A DNA stretch of 64,000 bases from GH45 sp046704385 (GTDB taxonomy: Bacteria > Bacteroidota > Bacteroidia > Bacteroidales > SZUA-534). Positions 43,541 through 52,522 of the stretch are shown in pieces (position 1 is the stretch's first letter; each line of letters begins with the position of its first letter). The stretch spans positions 6,418 through 70,417 of the forward strand of contig JBJKSB010000050.1 in the NCBI GenBank assembly GCA_046704385.1, read 5' to 3'. The position numbers and the translations under genes are program-made. The notes beneath the pieces were generated by a model, which did not search any database, was not told where the DNA came from, and worked only from the letters and a program-made list of their open reading frames with translations.

Positions 43541-46417
43541 TTACAAAACCGTTTCAATAATTGTGAACAATTCACTGCTTTTAATAGGTTTGGTTATATA
43601 ACCACAAAAGCCTGCCTCCATACATTGTGTTTTATCGTTAGTAGAAGCATATGCAGTTTGTGCAATAATTTTTGTCCTGGGATTAATTTTCAAAATACTT
43701 TCAGCTACTTCAAAACCACTGACATCCGGCAACTTAATATCCAGCAAAACAAGGTTTATTTCAGGATTCTCTTTAAACATTTTAATCGCAGTATTACCAT
43801 CAACAGCAAGCAGTAAAGTACATTTTGTATCTATAAGAAGAGCCTGCAGATATTCTGCATTATATGAATCATCCTCAACCACCAGGATCACTTTATTTTT
43901 CAGTTCCAAATCACGACTGATATCCTCATCAACAATTGCTGCTTTACTACTGATTTTTCTGCAGGGAATAGTAAAATAAAATGTAGATCCTTTACCTTCC
44001 TTCGAATCAACCCAAATTTTTCCTTTCATCAGGTCAATAATTCCTTTTGATATAGACAATCCTAAGCCCGATCCTCCGAATTTCTGGGCTATATTTTTTT
44101 CATCACCCTGCCTGAACCTTTCAAAAATTAGTTTATGTTTAGATGGATGGATACCGATACCTGTATCTTTTATATAAAACTGCATTGAATTTTTTACGGA
44201 ATCGTATTCATATCCCAGTTCAATACTTCCTTTTTTAGTAAATTTAAATGCATTCGATAATAAATTTATCAGAACCTGTTTAAGCCGGTCGGAATCTATA
44301 TTGATTTTCAATTTTCTTTCGCCATTGGCATTTAAAGTAAAAACAGCATTACTATTGTTTTGGTCTTTTAATGTTGAAATATAGCCTGAAATAAAGTCAG
44401 CTATAAAATTGTCAATATCCACTTCCGATTCAAATAAAATAAGCTGGTTGGCCTCAATTTTAGAAATATCAAATAAATCATCAATAATTTTTAATAAATC
44501 ATTACTGCGTTTTTCAATTATTGAAGTGAATTTCAGTTGTTTTTCGCTTGAATCAGTCTTTCTTAATAACTCCGAAAAACCCATTATCGCATTCATGGGA
44601 GTCCTGAGTTCGTGGCTCATATTTTGTAAAAATGCTGTTTTCAGACGGTCGCTGTCTTCGGCTTTTTCTTTGGCTTCTTCAAGTTGCGAGTTTATATCTT
44701 GTATACGGGAAATGTTCTCCTGTAGTTCTTCGTTAATTGCAAGGTACTCTTCATTTAAGGCCAAATACTCATGATTTTTTTCAAGTAGCGCATCTTCCGC
44801 TCTTTTCCTGTCAGATATATCTAAAACAGAACCTTCCAAAATTCCATCTTCAGGATACAATACCAGTGACATTAAGCAACGTATTTCTTCCCCTTGCTTA
44901 TTAACCAAACTACATTCGAAATTTGAAACCTTGCCTTCAGTTTTAATTATATTCAACATTTTAACCCGCTCCGTTTTTTCAACCCAATAGCTATCTGCCC
45001 GGGAACCTATGAATTCATCCATTGAATAATTAAGCATTTCAAGTACCCTTTTATTAGAATCAAGTACTTCAGAACCGTCAGCACGACCACGGAACATTCC
45101 AACCTGTGAATTGTCAAAAAGTTTTCTGTATTTTTCCTCGCTAACTTTTATTATTTGTTCAGTTCTTTTCCGTTCAGTAATATCAAGAATGGAACCTTCC
45201 AGGATGCCGGTTTCCGGATAAAGCACCAAGGATGTCAGGCAATTCAGAATTTCCTTGTTTTTATTAAAAAGCTTGATTTCGTAATTATTAACCCGGCCAT
45301 TTTCCAAGAGCATTTTCACCATCCTTTCACGTTCGGTTTGGTCAACCCAAAAGTTAATAGAAGGATTCCCAACAACTTCTTCTCTTGTATAATTAAGAAT
45401 TTCAAGGTATTTGTCGTTAAATTCAAAAATTTCTGAACCATTAAGTCGGGTTCTGAACATTCCAATCTGGGAATTATTAAAGAGGTTTCTGTATTTTTCC
45501 TCACTTTCTTTTAAATACAGATCGGCCTTTTTACGTTCGGTAATATCAAGCACCATACCGATAGCACGAATAGCATTTCCCTCGCTATCGTACTCAATCC
45601 TGCCTTTTTCCTGAACATATTTTGTTATATCGGATTTTGTTTTAATCCTGTGTTCAATATTATATTGAATTTTGTTGCGTAAGGCCTTGTCAAATTCTCT
45701 TTTTACAAAATTACGGTCCGATTCATGCACCTGCATCAAAAAACCTTTATAGTTTGCAATAAAATCTTTGGGTTCAACCTGAAAAATCTTAAAAACTTCA
45801 TCCGACCAAAAAAGTTTATCATTCAAAATGTCGAGTTCCCAGTGACCAACATTCGCAATAGCCTGGGCTTCGTTTAAAATATTCACGGTTTTCGAAAGCT
45901 CAGCATTCGAAAGTTCAAGTTCAACAGTACTCTTTCCTATTTTATTTTCTAACAAATTATGGTGCTTTTCCAGTTCACGGTAGCTTCCTGTAAGAGCCTC
46001 CTTTTGCTTTCTATTTTCAATGGAAATTGCAACTATATTGGAAAGATTTTGGATAGCCGGAATTAATTCTTCTAAAAATTCATTGTTTACTTTGATCGTC
46101 ACCCAGGCGTAGTTTGAAGTAATTGTTGACAAGTTGAATGAATGAATTTTCTCATCCTGGTTTTCTTCCAATAAACAATGGTCCTGAGTATTAAAAAATT
46201 TACATTCCTGGCAACGTTCCGAAATGAGCTCACCAAAAGGTTCTTTTAAATCACGAATGCAAACTTTGCAGCCTTCAATCCCCTGAAGACTGACCATAGC
46301 TTCGTGAATAAACTGGTTCAACCTTAAATCAACAGGTACCGAAGAAATAAGGTTGCCCACCGCAAAAATCTGATTTAGCGAACGAAGAATATTATTATTT
46401 TTTTTAGTTTCAGGCAC
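43541..46417 (-). CDS. Hybrid histidine kinase with Cys-rich GAF-like input and three PAS domains
   Basis: 958 residues, starting with GTG at 46417 that overlaps the end of a small upstream gene by eight bases. No membrane segment, so cytoplasmic. Order: N-terminal GAF-like domain (about 20-130) with CKVC, CQECKFF and DHCLL; coiled coil; PAS 1 (about 185-300), PAS 2 (about 305-420) and PAS 3 (about 430-545), the last two close duplicates; coiled coil; HisKA LQNMSHELRTPMNA; HATPase with NLLSNAFKFT, DTGIGI and GGSGLGLSI; receiver with LVVEDDSYN, VLLDIKLPD and Lys in YITKPI. All catalytic residues look intact. The Cys cluster hints at metal, heme or redox sensing. Confidence 0.93.
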   Translation of the reverse strand: MPETKKNNNILRSLNQIFAVGNLISSVPVDLRLNQFIHEAMVSLQGIEGCKVCIRDLKEPFGELISERCQECKFFNTQDHCLLEENQDEKIHSFNLSTITSNYAWVTIKVNNEFLEELIPAIQNLSNIVAISIENRKQKEALTGSYRELEKHHNLLENKIGKSTVELELSNAELSKTVNILNEAQAIANVGHWELDILNDKLFWSDEVFKIFQVEPKDFIANYKGFLMQVHESDRNFVKREFDKALRNKIQYNIEHRIKTKSDITKYVQEKGRIEYDSEGNAIRAIGMVLDITERKKADLYLKESEEKYRNLFNNSQIGMFRTRLNGSEIFEFNDKYLEILNYTREEVVGNPSINFWVDQTERERMVKMLLENGRVNNYEIKLFNKNKEILNCLTSLVLYPETGILEGSILDITERKRTEQIIKVSEEKYRKLFDNSQVGMFRGRADGSEVLDSNKRVLEMLNYSMDEFIGSRADSYWVEKTERVKMLNIIKTEGKVSNFECSLVNKQGEEIRCLMSLVLYPEDGILEGSVLDISDRKRAEDALLEKNHEYLALNEEYLAINEELQENISRIQDINSQLEEAKEKAEDSDRLKTAFLQNMSHELRTPMNAIMGFSELLRKTDSSEKQLKFTSIIEKRSNDLLKIIDDLFDISKIEANQLILFESEVDIDNFIADFISGYISTLKDQNNSNAVFTLNANGERKLKINIDSDRLKQVLINLLSNAFKFTKKGSIELGYEYDSVKNSMQFYIKDTGIGIHPSKHKLIFERFRQGDEKNIAQKFGGSGLGLSISKGIIDLMKGKIWVDSKEGKGSTFYFTIPCRKISSKAAIVDEDISRDLELKNKVILVVEDDSYNAEYLQALLIDTKCTLLLAVDGNTAIKMFKENPEINLVLLDIKLPDVSGFEVAESILKINPRTKIIAQTAYASTNDKTQCMEAGFCGYITKPIKSSELFTIIETVL

Positions 46418-46589
46418 TCTTTTTTCTTTCAGCTAAAAATTCATCGGTAGTAATATAGTAAGGATATTGAACATCATACCCTTCTGATTTGGTTGCAATA
46501 TAAAAGTTCTTTAAATTGTCTAACATCAATTGAATTACAAATTTACCTGAAGCATATCCCAATTCAATTTTATCACACTCGGTACACAT
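46410..46589 (-). CDS. Small CxxC protein coupled to the PAS hybrid kinase
   Basis: 59 residues, read on the minus strand from the ATG at 46589 to the TGA at 46412-46410; short enough to be missed by length cut-offs. It begins MCTECDKIELGYASGKF and ends EFLAERKKSA. Its stop overlaps the GTG start of the hybrid kinase by eight bases, the arrangement of translational coupling. The frame stays open 18 codons upstream (KIWESNFNNFRI precedes the Met) without an ATG, GTG or TTG start, so the true protein could be longer or a remnant. The CxxC motif suggests metal or disulfide chemistry with the Cys-rich kinase. Function is unknown. Confidence 0.55.
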   Translation of the reverse strand: MCTECDKIELGYASGKFVIQLMLDNLKNFYIATKSEGYDVQYPYYITTDEFLAERKKSA

Positions 46590-47061
46590 GATTCTAAAAT
46601 TATTAAAGTTGCTTTCCCAGATTTTGTTGTAAAAATCTATTATTCAGAGCTTTGAAATATTACTTGCTTATTTATCTGTTATATCGTCAACACATTAAAA
46701 ATATAAAAAGGTTTTTGATAAACAAAAAATTCCTGTGAATTGTTTGTAGCCGCCAACTTTGAAAATTCAACTATTTAACTTTTGAAATTTAAACAATTAA
46801 TAAAATTAGAACTAACGGTATATGTAAAAAACAAACTATAATTTTGATGGAGCTGTACATAAAAACCTCAATAGAAATCTTAAATTACAGGTGGAACTAT
46901 ATAACCGGCCTCATTAAAATTCATGCATAAATTAATTGTTGGAGCAATTTGTTACTTGAAGTTTTAAACCATCGGAATCAATTTTAATAACAAAATGCAT
47001 GTTCAATTTGTTTCGATATATAAAATCATATATTTATCATTTACTTCAATAATATTTTTCT

Positions 47062-47069
47062 TAAATTTG
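47062..47069 (+). promoter_or_regulatory. -7 element (TAAATTTG) before the TonB receptor gene
   Basis: TAAATTTG fits TAnnTTTG and lies 34 bases before the ATG at 47104. No TTTG -33 box is seen at the right distance. The rest of the gap 46590-47061 is AT-rich and shows nothing I can name. Confidence 0.45.
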
Positions 47070-47103
47070 AGATAACCTGTGAATTATAACCTGACATAAA
47101 ACT

Positions 47104-49320
47104 ATGGTAAAAAGATATTTAACTATACTGGTATTTTTAACAGGATTTTTTTCATTATCGGCGCAAGAAAAATCGGTAAACCTCGACACGTTACTAAATA
47201 TGACGTTAGAGGAATTATTAAACGCAAAAGTTACCACGGTATCAAAAACACCTCAAAAGATATCAGAGGCTCCGGCCACAGTTTATATTATAACTCAGAA
47301 ACAAATTGAAGACCGTAATTACTCTTGTCTTAAAGACTTACTTGAAGACATTCCTCAAATTGAAATTCAGAGCAAATCGGATGCTCAAATAACTGATGTT
47401 TATACAGTGAATGGAATTGTCGGCAGTGAAAAATTCATTATTATGAAGGATGGCATACGCATCAACTCCATGACCGGAACCTATCATACACTCGGCGAAA
47501 GTTATACACTGGGTAACACAAAGCAGGTTGAAGTAATTCTTGGTCCTGCTTCATCACTTTATGGGGCCGATGCCTTTACCGGAATTATAAATATTATAAC
47601 AAATAAAGGATCAGAAAATAAAGGATTGATAATAAATTCCTCCTACGGAATTTTTAATACATCAAATAACGAATTGGTTTATAATGCCGGAAAAAAGGAT
47701 TTTTCAATAAGCATTTTAGGAAAATATTATCATTCCGATGAACCCTATTTCCCTGATTATTATCCAAAAGATTACGAATGGTATAACGTATACAAAAGCA
47801 GAGGTGATGTCTTATTAAATGGCGACACTATCAACACTGGGAGCATAAAACCCTGGGCAACACCCACAAACGCGTATACTTTACAATTTAAATTAAACTA
47901 TAAAAACCTGGAATTTGGCTATTCCCGACTGTTTGAAAGTCATAGCGATGCAATTGCTAATCCTCCGTCAGCAACTATCTATTCTAAAGAAACTGTTTAT
48001 GCCGATCATTTGCAAAATGCCTACGTAAAACACAGGTATAATTCCACCGATGATAAGTTACAACTTTATTCTACGCTTTCAGCACAGGAATTTAAAGTTT
48101 ATCCATATTCGCTGTATATAAACCAGTACTCGGGTTTTACAGATGCATACAAATATGAACGCGACAGGGTTTTAAAACTTGAAGAACAAATCAATTATAC
48201 TTTTTCTTCGAAATCACAGTTTGTGGGTGGAGCCACTTATGAATACATACAGGCCATTCCCAAAACCAGCGATTTGCCGGTTCAATACAATGAAAATTTA
48301 CCGTTCGATGAGCAAAATATTTATTATCCGGGATCAAATGTCATTGATTCAAGTGGGAAGGATTTGACCATTATTCAGGAAATATACAACATAAAGTACT
48401 ATAATATAGGTACTTATATTCAATACCATTATCACTTTAAGGAAAATTTATTTATGACACTGGGGACCCGGTACGATTATAATTCGAGATATAATAGCAC
48501 CGTAAATCCGCGTATAGGTTTGGTTTACAATACGAATAAATACTTTGTAAAAGTACTTTATGGACATGCTTATCTGGCACCTTCACCCTATCATGCATAC
48601 CAACAATTCGGATCGTTTTACCCTGTTACCAATCAAACGGGTGAAATTACCGGGTTGGCAAGTGGTTTTTGGCAACTGGCAAACCCGGATCTTCAACCCG
48701 AGAAAGTTATCTCATATGCTGTTTCAACATTATATCAAATTTCAAATAAACTGGCTGTTTCAGCAAATCTTTATTATAACGATATTCAAAACCTGATTGA
48801 GGTTGAAGGAACCACAGAACATGAATTCAAAGGCGTAACGGTTGGACTCATAAATAAGCCCATTAATGAAGGATATGCTTCAAGTTATGGCGGGACATTA
48901 ATGCTTTCGTATAAAGGGTTGTTGGGAAATTCAGTATATGCAGATGGTTTTGCGGCATACTCATATTCCGATGGAAAAATTGAAGATAAACCGCTTATTG
49001 CTTCATCAAAAAATACCATCAAAACAGGCCTTGGAATTCAGTATAAAAAATTTGGGTTCTACACACAATTGACTTACCGATCGGGAAGTTATACCAGAAA
49101 TTCTACCCTGGATAATTTAAAAAGTAATGACCCATATACAGTGGTTAAATTATCATCGAAATACCGGATTGCAGAAACAGAAAAATTCAATACCAGTATA
49201 TTTTTGAATATCCGCAACCTGTTTAATATCAGGTATTACAACATCGGATATCATGTGTTTGATCTGACTCCACAAGATCCAATTCGTGTTGAATTTGGGA
49301 TAAACCTTGAAATAAAATAA
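47104..49320 (+). CDS. TonB-dependent outer-membrane receptor
   Basis: 738 residues. A signal peptide (ends near LSAQE), then a plug domain (about 50-170; VYIITQKQIEDRNYSCLKD, GPASSLYGADAFTGIINIIT) and a 22-strand-type barrel with many aromatic strand ends; the C terminus DPIRVEFGINLEIK fits. The opening LLNMTLEELLNAKVTTVSKT is the form of receptors often found beside PAS or response-regulator genes. There is no carboxypeptidase-like start, so it is not a SusC. The ligand is unknown: siderophore, cobalamin or another substrate is possible. It is divergent from the PAS hybrid kinase, which may control it. Confidence 0.9.
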   Translation: MVKRYLTILVFLTGFFSLSAQEKSVNLDTLLNMTLEELLNAKVTTVSKTPQKISEAPATVYIITQKQIEDRNYSCLKDLLEDIPQIEIQSKSDAQITDVYTVNGIVGSEKFIIMKDGIRINSMTGTYHTLGESYTLGNTKQVEVILGPASSLYGADAFTGIINIITNKGSENKGLIINSSYGIFNTSNNELVYNAGKKDFSISILGKYYHSDEPYFPDYYPKDYEWYNVYKSRGDVLLNGDTINTGSIKPWATPTNAYTLQFKLNYKNLEFGYSRLFESHSDAIANPPSATIYSKETVYADHLQNAYVKHRYNSTDDKLQLYSTLSAQEFKVYPYSLYINQYSGFTDAYKYERDRVLKLEEQINYTFSSKSQFVGGATYEYIQAIPKTSDLPVQYNENLPFDEQNIYYPGSNVIDSSGKDLTIIQEIYNIKYYNIGTYIQYHYHFKENLFMTLGTRYDYNSRYNSTVNPRIGLVYNTNKYFVKVLYGHAYLAPSPYHAYQQFGSFYPVTNQTGEITGLASGFWQLANPDLQPEKVISYAVSTLYQISNKLAVSANLYYNDIQNLIEVEGTTEHEFKGVTVGLINKPINEGYASSYGGTLMLSYKGLLGNSVYADGFAAYSYSDGKIEDKPLIASSKNTIKTGLGIQYKKFGFYTQLTYRSGSYTRNSTLDNLKSNDPYTVVKLSSKYRIAETEKFNTSIFLNIRNLFNIRYYNIGYHVFDLTPQDPIRVEFGINLEIK

Positions 49321-49398
49321 TCAATTTTCAAAATTGAAACTCCCCGCAGCAATCTGCCCATCGTAAAACTTTTGCAGTCGGGGCTAACTAGAAGTACG

Positions 49399-49487
49399 TT
49401 CATAAAGTTTCGTTTAAATACTCATCGGATGACTTATTTATAAACCAGCAACTTAGTCATCCGATGAGTCTAATGTTACTTAATGAA
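49399..49487 (+). repeat. Dispersed palindromic repeat, copy 3 (best preserved)
   Basis: 89 bp, TTCATAAAGTTTCG to ACTTAATGAA. A perfect 15-bp inverted pair, ACTCATCGGATGACT (49420-49434) and AGTCATCCGATGAGT (49455-49469), encloses the 20-base loop TATTTATAAACCAGCAACTT. The element follows the TonB receptor gene. A T-run typical of a terminator is absent. Confidence 0.8.
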
Positions 49488-49527
49488 CCTGATACTAGGA
49501 ATCTTCGATCCTAATATTTTTTTTAAC

Positions 49528-50241
49528 TTATTTTTTAGCTTTTTTAAGTTTCTTTTTATTGATTTTCAGTTTTTTAACTGCTTTTTTAAGCTTACCTTTC
49601 AAGTTATTCATCCTTTTCTTTCCAATGTTTTTCTTTTTAGATTTTTTAATTTCTTTTTCTAGTTTTTCAACTTTCGATTCTGATTTTTTTACTTTTTTCT
49701 TTTCCTTTTTCATAACAATTTTCTCCTTTTTAGCCGTTGTACTCTTATCAGAACTATCTGGCTTTTTCGTTACTATTTTATTCTTTATTTTTTTATCAGC
49801 TTGATTTTTTACCGTTGGTTTAATATCCATTGAATCTGTTTTTGAAGGAATAAATTCCACAGGTTTGGTATTAACTTCCCGTTTTTTTATTAAGCCATCA
49901 GGTTTTGAATTCATTGCAATAGTTGCATCTGCAACTGGGCTGGTTTTTGCTTTTGCCTGTACCGTTCTTCGTGTTGAAGGTTTTCTTGTACTGCTGACAG
50001 CAGAAGTTTTTTGGGCTGTAGTTGTTCTTTTTGCTGTACTGGTTGTTGTTCTTCTTCCGGTAGTAGTCTTTTTTGCAGTTCCTGTACCTGAACTTGTTTT
50101 GGCAGAAATTTTTGTTGTAGTTGATCGCGAAGTTCTCCTTCTTACAGTTTTAGTTGGTGCTGTAACTATTTTACTCTTTGGGTTCTCAATTTGATTTTCC
50201 TTTTGAGGGGTTTCCGGGCTATTTATTCCAGACTCATTCAT
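49528..50241 (-). CDS. Lys/Ala/Thr-rich basic protein, histone-H1-like
   Basis: 237 residues of low complexity. Residues about 25-110 are Thr/Ser/Arg/Ala-rich (TTTGRRTTTSTAKR), and the C-terminal third is almost wholly Lys with Glu and Ala (KLKKAVKKLKINKKKLKKAK). There is no globular domain or signal. Composition resembles bacterial histone-H1-like proteins (Hc1/AlgP type), which bind DNA non-specifically, or ribosome-associated tails. I cannot assign a specific family. It is transcribed alone between a palindromic repeat and the DUF4038 gene. Repetitive AAA/AAG and ACT/ACA codons make the DNA itself repetitive. Confidence 0.7.
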   Translation of the reverse strand: MNESGINSPETPQKENQIENPKSKIVTAPTKTVRRRTSRSTTTKISAKTSSGTGTAKKTTTGRRTTTSTAKRTTTAQKTSAVSSTRKPSTRRTVQAKAKTSPVADATIAMNSKPDGLIKKREVNTKPVEFIPSKTDSMDIKPTVKNQADKKIKNKIVTKKPDSSDKSTTAKKEKIVMKKEKKKVKKSESKVEKLEKEIKKSKKKNIGKKRMNNLKGKLKKAVKKLKINKKKLKKAKK

Positions 50242-50383
50242 AGTTATTAATATTAGGTGAATACTTTACTTAAAATTAACGTAAAATCAGGTGGAAGTCA
50301 AGTTTTATTACAAACTAATCACAACAAGTTAAAATAAATAACCACATGAAATTATTTACATTATCGAAATCATATCAAATTTT

Positions 50384-52258
50384 TTAATCAACAACTTTAA
50401 TCTTCAAAGCCCAATCCCGTTTTGAAACATTTTCATTTGAAGGAAATTTGCCAATAATAAGTTCACCGCTATTAGTTGCCCTTACCGAATTAGTTTCATT
50501 CAACCACTCTCCTTTTATAGGATCGAACCAATACATATTATAAGTCTTGCTGGCAATTAAACCTGTAATTACCGGAACTTCAGCTTTATTCTCAAAATAA
50601 ACAAACGCTAAATTTCTGTTGGCAGATAATAACATGTACGACCAGCCATCCAATCCATTCTCTTTCGAATTTATGGCTTTACAGGGTTGAATCAATTCCC
50701 TTTTGGGACTGCAATTTTGATAAGCATTTCCTTCAGACAAAATAAATTTTCCAAGGTAAGGCAACTGTGAGCCGGCTGAATAATTCAATCCTTCCCAGAT
50801 ATAAGGACGGTCACCTTTATTTTTAGGTTCACCGATAGTGTTTCCATCGTAAGCACCTGTGCCATAAAGGTGCCCTGCCAATCCGCCCGAAAGAACACTT
50901 CCCCACATTTGCGTTCGGCCAAAATAATTATCCCTTTCAGAACCCGGTTTAGCCATTTCACCCGCAACATTATTGTGAAACGGATGATTCCATCCCGGAT
51001 AATAAGCTTCAAGGTTCGCTTCCGGATAAGGAGGTTCCAGTTTAAAAATTTCTTCAAGCATAGGATAAAATCCATGATTTCGTGGAAAATTTCCCACCGA
51101 ATGCATGGTCAGCCAGGGCGCAATTGAGCCATGACCAAACTGGTAATAAGTAGAACTGTCAATGAGCGTGGTGTATGGTTGCTGGTAAGGTAATCCTCCG
51201 TACTTTTTATAATGATAGGTCAGCGCTTCATTAAATTCATTGGCCGATAAACTAAATACTTTGGGTATATAATCCAGGTGTATGCCACTGAAAATAATAT
51301 TAAAAGCCCCGTAACGGGCAATCATATACTCTACGTATCTGGAATAGGATTCCGGCCAGTCAAAGTATTTCTTCCACGAGGGTCCATGATCGCGGCGAAC
51401 CGTTTCAAGGAAAACTATAAAACCCTGGTTGTTCAGGTATTCTACTTTTTTATCAAGACTTTTGAAATACTCAGGATTAATGCTATCAAAGTTGGCAATA
51501 ACATCTGATTTATCCCATTTAAAAAAAGGCATATTCCCCTTTTCATCGTTCATATCTTTTGCCGTGTTCATCCCGTTCTTTTCCCAGGCCTGCCTTACTG
51601 CCACTGAATCGGCATTAATATATTGCGCCGGGTAATTATCCACTTTCCAGTTTGGATAAGCGGCTATCATGGCAATGGTATTAAAACCCTGCTTTTTACG
51701 ATATTGGACAGCTTCTTCAAGGCTGATACCTTCGGTTGGAAAATAATTCGTATCCGGAGTAATTCCCTTTAACGGGAACCGCCAGGTTGAAGCCGACCAC
51801 CAGGTGTCTCCCAGCAGAAAAAAGGGCGTTCCATCAGCATATTCCAGCGCCCTGCCATTTGGCGTTGACCGGATAAAACCATGTCGGTTGGGATTCTGTA
51901 AAATTTCTTTTTCATTCCAGGCTGTAGCTTCAAATTTTCCTTCTTTACCGTTTAAACCCTTATCATTAACATTTGAAAACGATTTCCATGACCACTGCCC
52001 AGGAGAAGTGGCTGCAAGCCGAAAAATAAATTTATTTTCCCCATCCCAAAAACCATAAATTTTCTTGTTAAAATCGGGTCCCGATAATTCAACCCAGCAT
52101 TCTACTTCTTTGTAAGGATTTTTATAAATATTAGCAGCATCCAGCTGTATTTCTTTTATTTCATAAACATGAACCTTTTCAGGTTTCTGACGATTACAGC
52201 CATTTACTAAAAAGCCGATTGAGACAGCAATTACAAGAAATTGAAAAATTTTAATCAT
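50384..52258 (-). CDS. DUF5060/DUF4038 glycoside hydrolase-like lipoprotein
   Basis: 624 residues. Lipobox VNGCNRQ places the lipid Cys near 21. An N-terminal beta domain (DUF5060-like, about 35-115; YKEVECWVELSGPDFNKKIYGF) precedes a DUF4038 (beta/alpha)8 region (about 125-500; HGFIRSTPNGRALEYADG, FFLLGDTWWSASTW, YRKKQGFNTIAMIAAYP) and a C-terminal beta domain with LIASKTYNMYWFDPIKGEW. DUF4038 proteins include GH140-type apiosidases and related enzymes acting on plant or algal glycans. Catalytic acidic residues were not mapped. It stands alone, without a susC/susD pair. Confidence 0.87.
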   Translation of the reverse strand: MIKIFQFLVIAVSIGFLVNGCNRQKPEKVHVYEIKEIQLDAANIYKNPYKEVECWVELSGPDFNKKIYGFWDGENKFIFRLAATSPGQWSWKSFSNVNDKGLNGKEGKFEATAWNEKEILQNPNRHGFIRSTPNGRALEYADGTPFFLLGDTWWSASTWRFPLKGITPDTNYFPTEGISLEEAVQYRKKQGFNTIAMIAAYPNWKVDNYPAQYINADSVAVRQAWEKNGMNTAKDMNDEKGNMPFFKWDKSDVIANFDSINPEYFKSLDKKVEYLNNQGFIVFLETVRRDHGPSWKKYFDWPESYSRYVEYMIARYGAFNIIFSGIHLDYIPKVFSLSANEFNEALTYHYKKYGGLPYQQPYTTLIDSSTYYQFGHGSIAPWLTMHSVGNFPRNHGFYPMLEEIFKLEPPYPEANLEAYYPGWNHPFHNNVAGEMAKPGSERDNYFGRTQMWGSVLSGGLAGHLYGTGAYDGNTIGEPKNKGDRPYIWEGLNYSAGSQLPYLGKFILSEGNAYQNCSPKRELIQPCKAINSKENGLDGWSYMLLSANRNLAFVYFENKAEVPVITGLIASKTYNMYWFDPIKGEWLNETNSVRATNSGELIIGKFPSNENVSKRDWALKIKVVD

Positions 52259-52327
52259 TACGATTTAATATATATAAATATCAAATTTATCAATTTCCAG
52301 CTCATTTTTTAAAATTCCAGCTATAAC

Positions 52328-52394
52328 AAAAAAAAGGAAAGGCAGAACCACTTTCAAACTCCTCCTACTCAACTAGTTAGCGGTTTTGCCTTCC
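52328..52394 (-). terminator. Rho-independent terminator of the sigma/FecR operon
   Basis: On the minus strand GGAAGGCAAAACC and GGTTCTGCCTTTCC (plus coordinates 52382-52394 and 52336-52349) form a stem with a 32-base loop, followed by eight T. It lies about 130 bases after the stop of the STN gene, in the gap before the DUF4038 gene. Confidence 0.6.
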
Positions 52395-52522
52395 TCCCCA
52401 CAAAATTAACCTATAGTAAACTTACACAACAATTAATACCTATGATTTATTAATTGCTCTATTATAACATAAGGGGGTTCAAAATTGTTCCGGAAAAATG
52501 AATATTTTTCATTAAAAAAATA

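Noticed and set aside
47104..49320. SusC-type receptor with a SusD partner
   Set aside because: No carboxypeptidase-like N-terminal extension and no SusD gene next to it.
49321..49383. Short palindrome TCAATTTTCAAAATTGA and a CCCCG...CGGGG pair as a terminator of the TonB receptor gene
   Set aside because: The first has almost no loop, and the second has a bulged stem without a following T-run.
49559..50194. Plus-strand frames rich in Phe and Val opposite the histone-like gene
   Set aside because: They are the antisense of Lys and Thr codons of the basic protein, not real membrane proteins.
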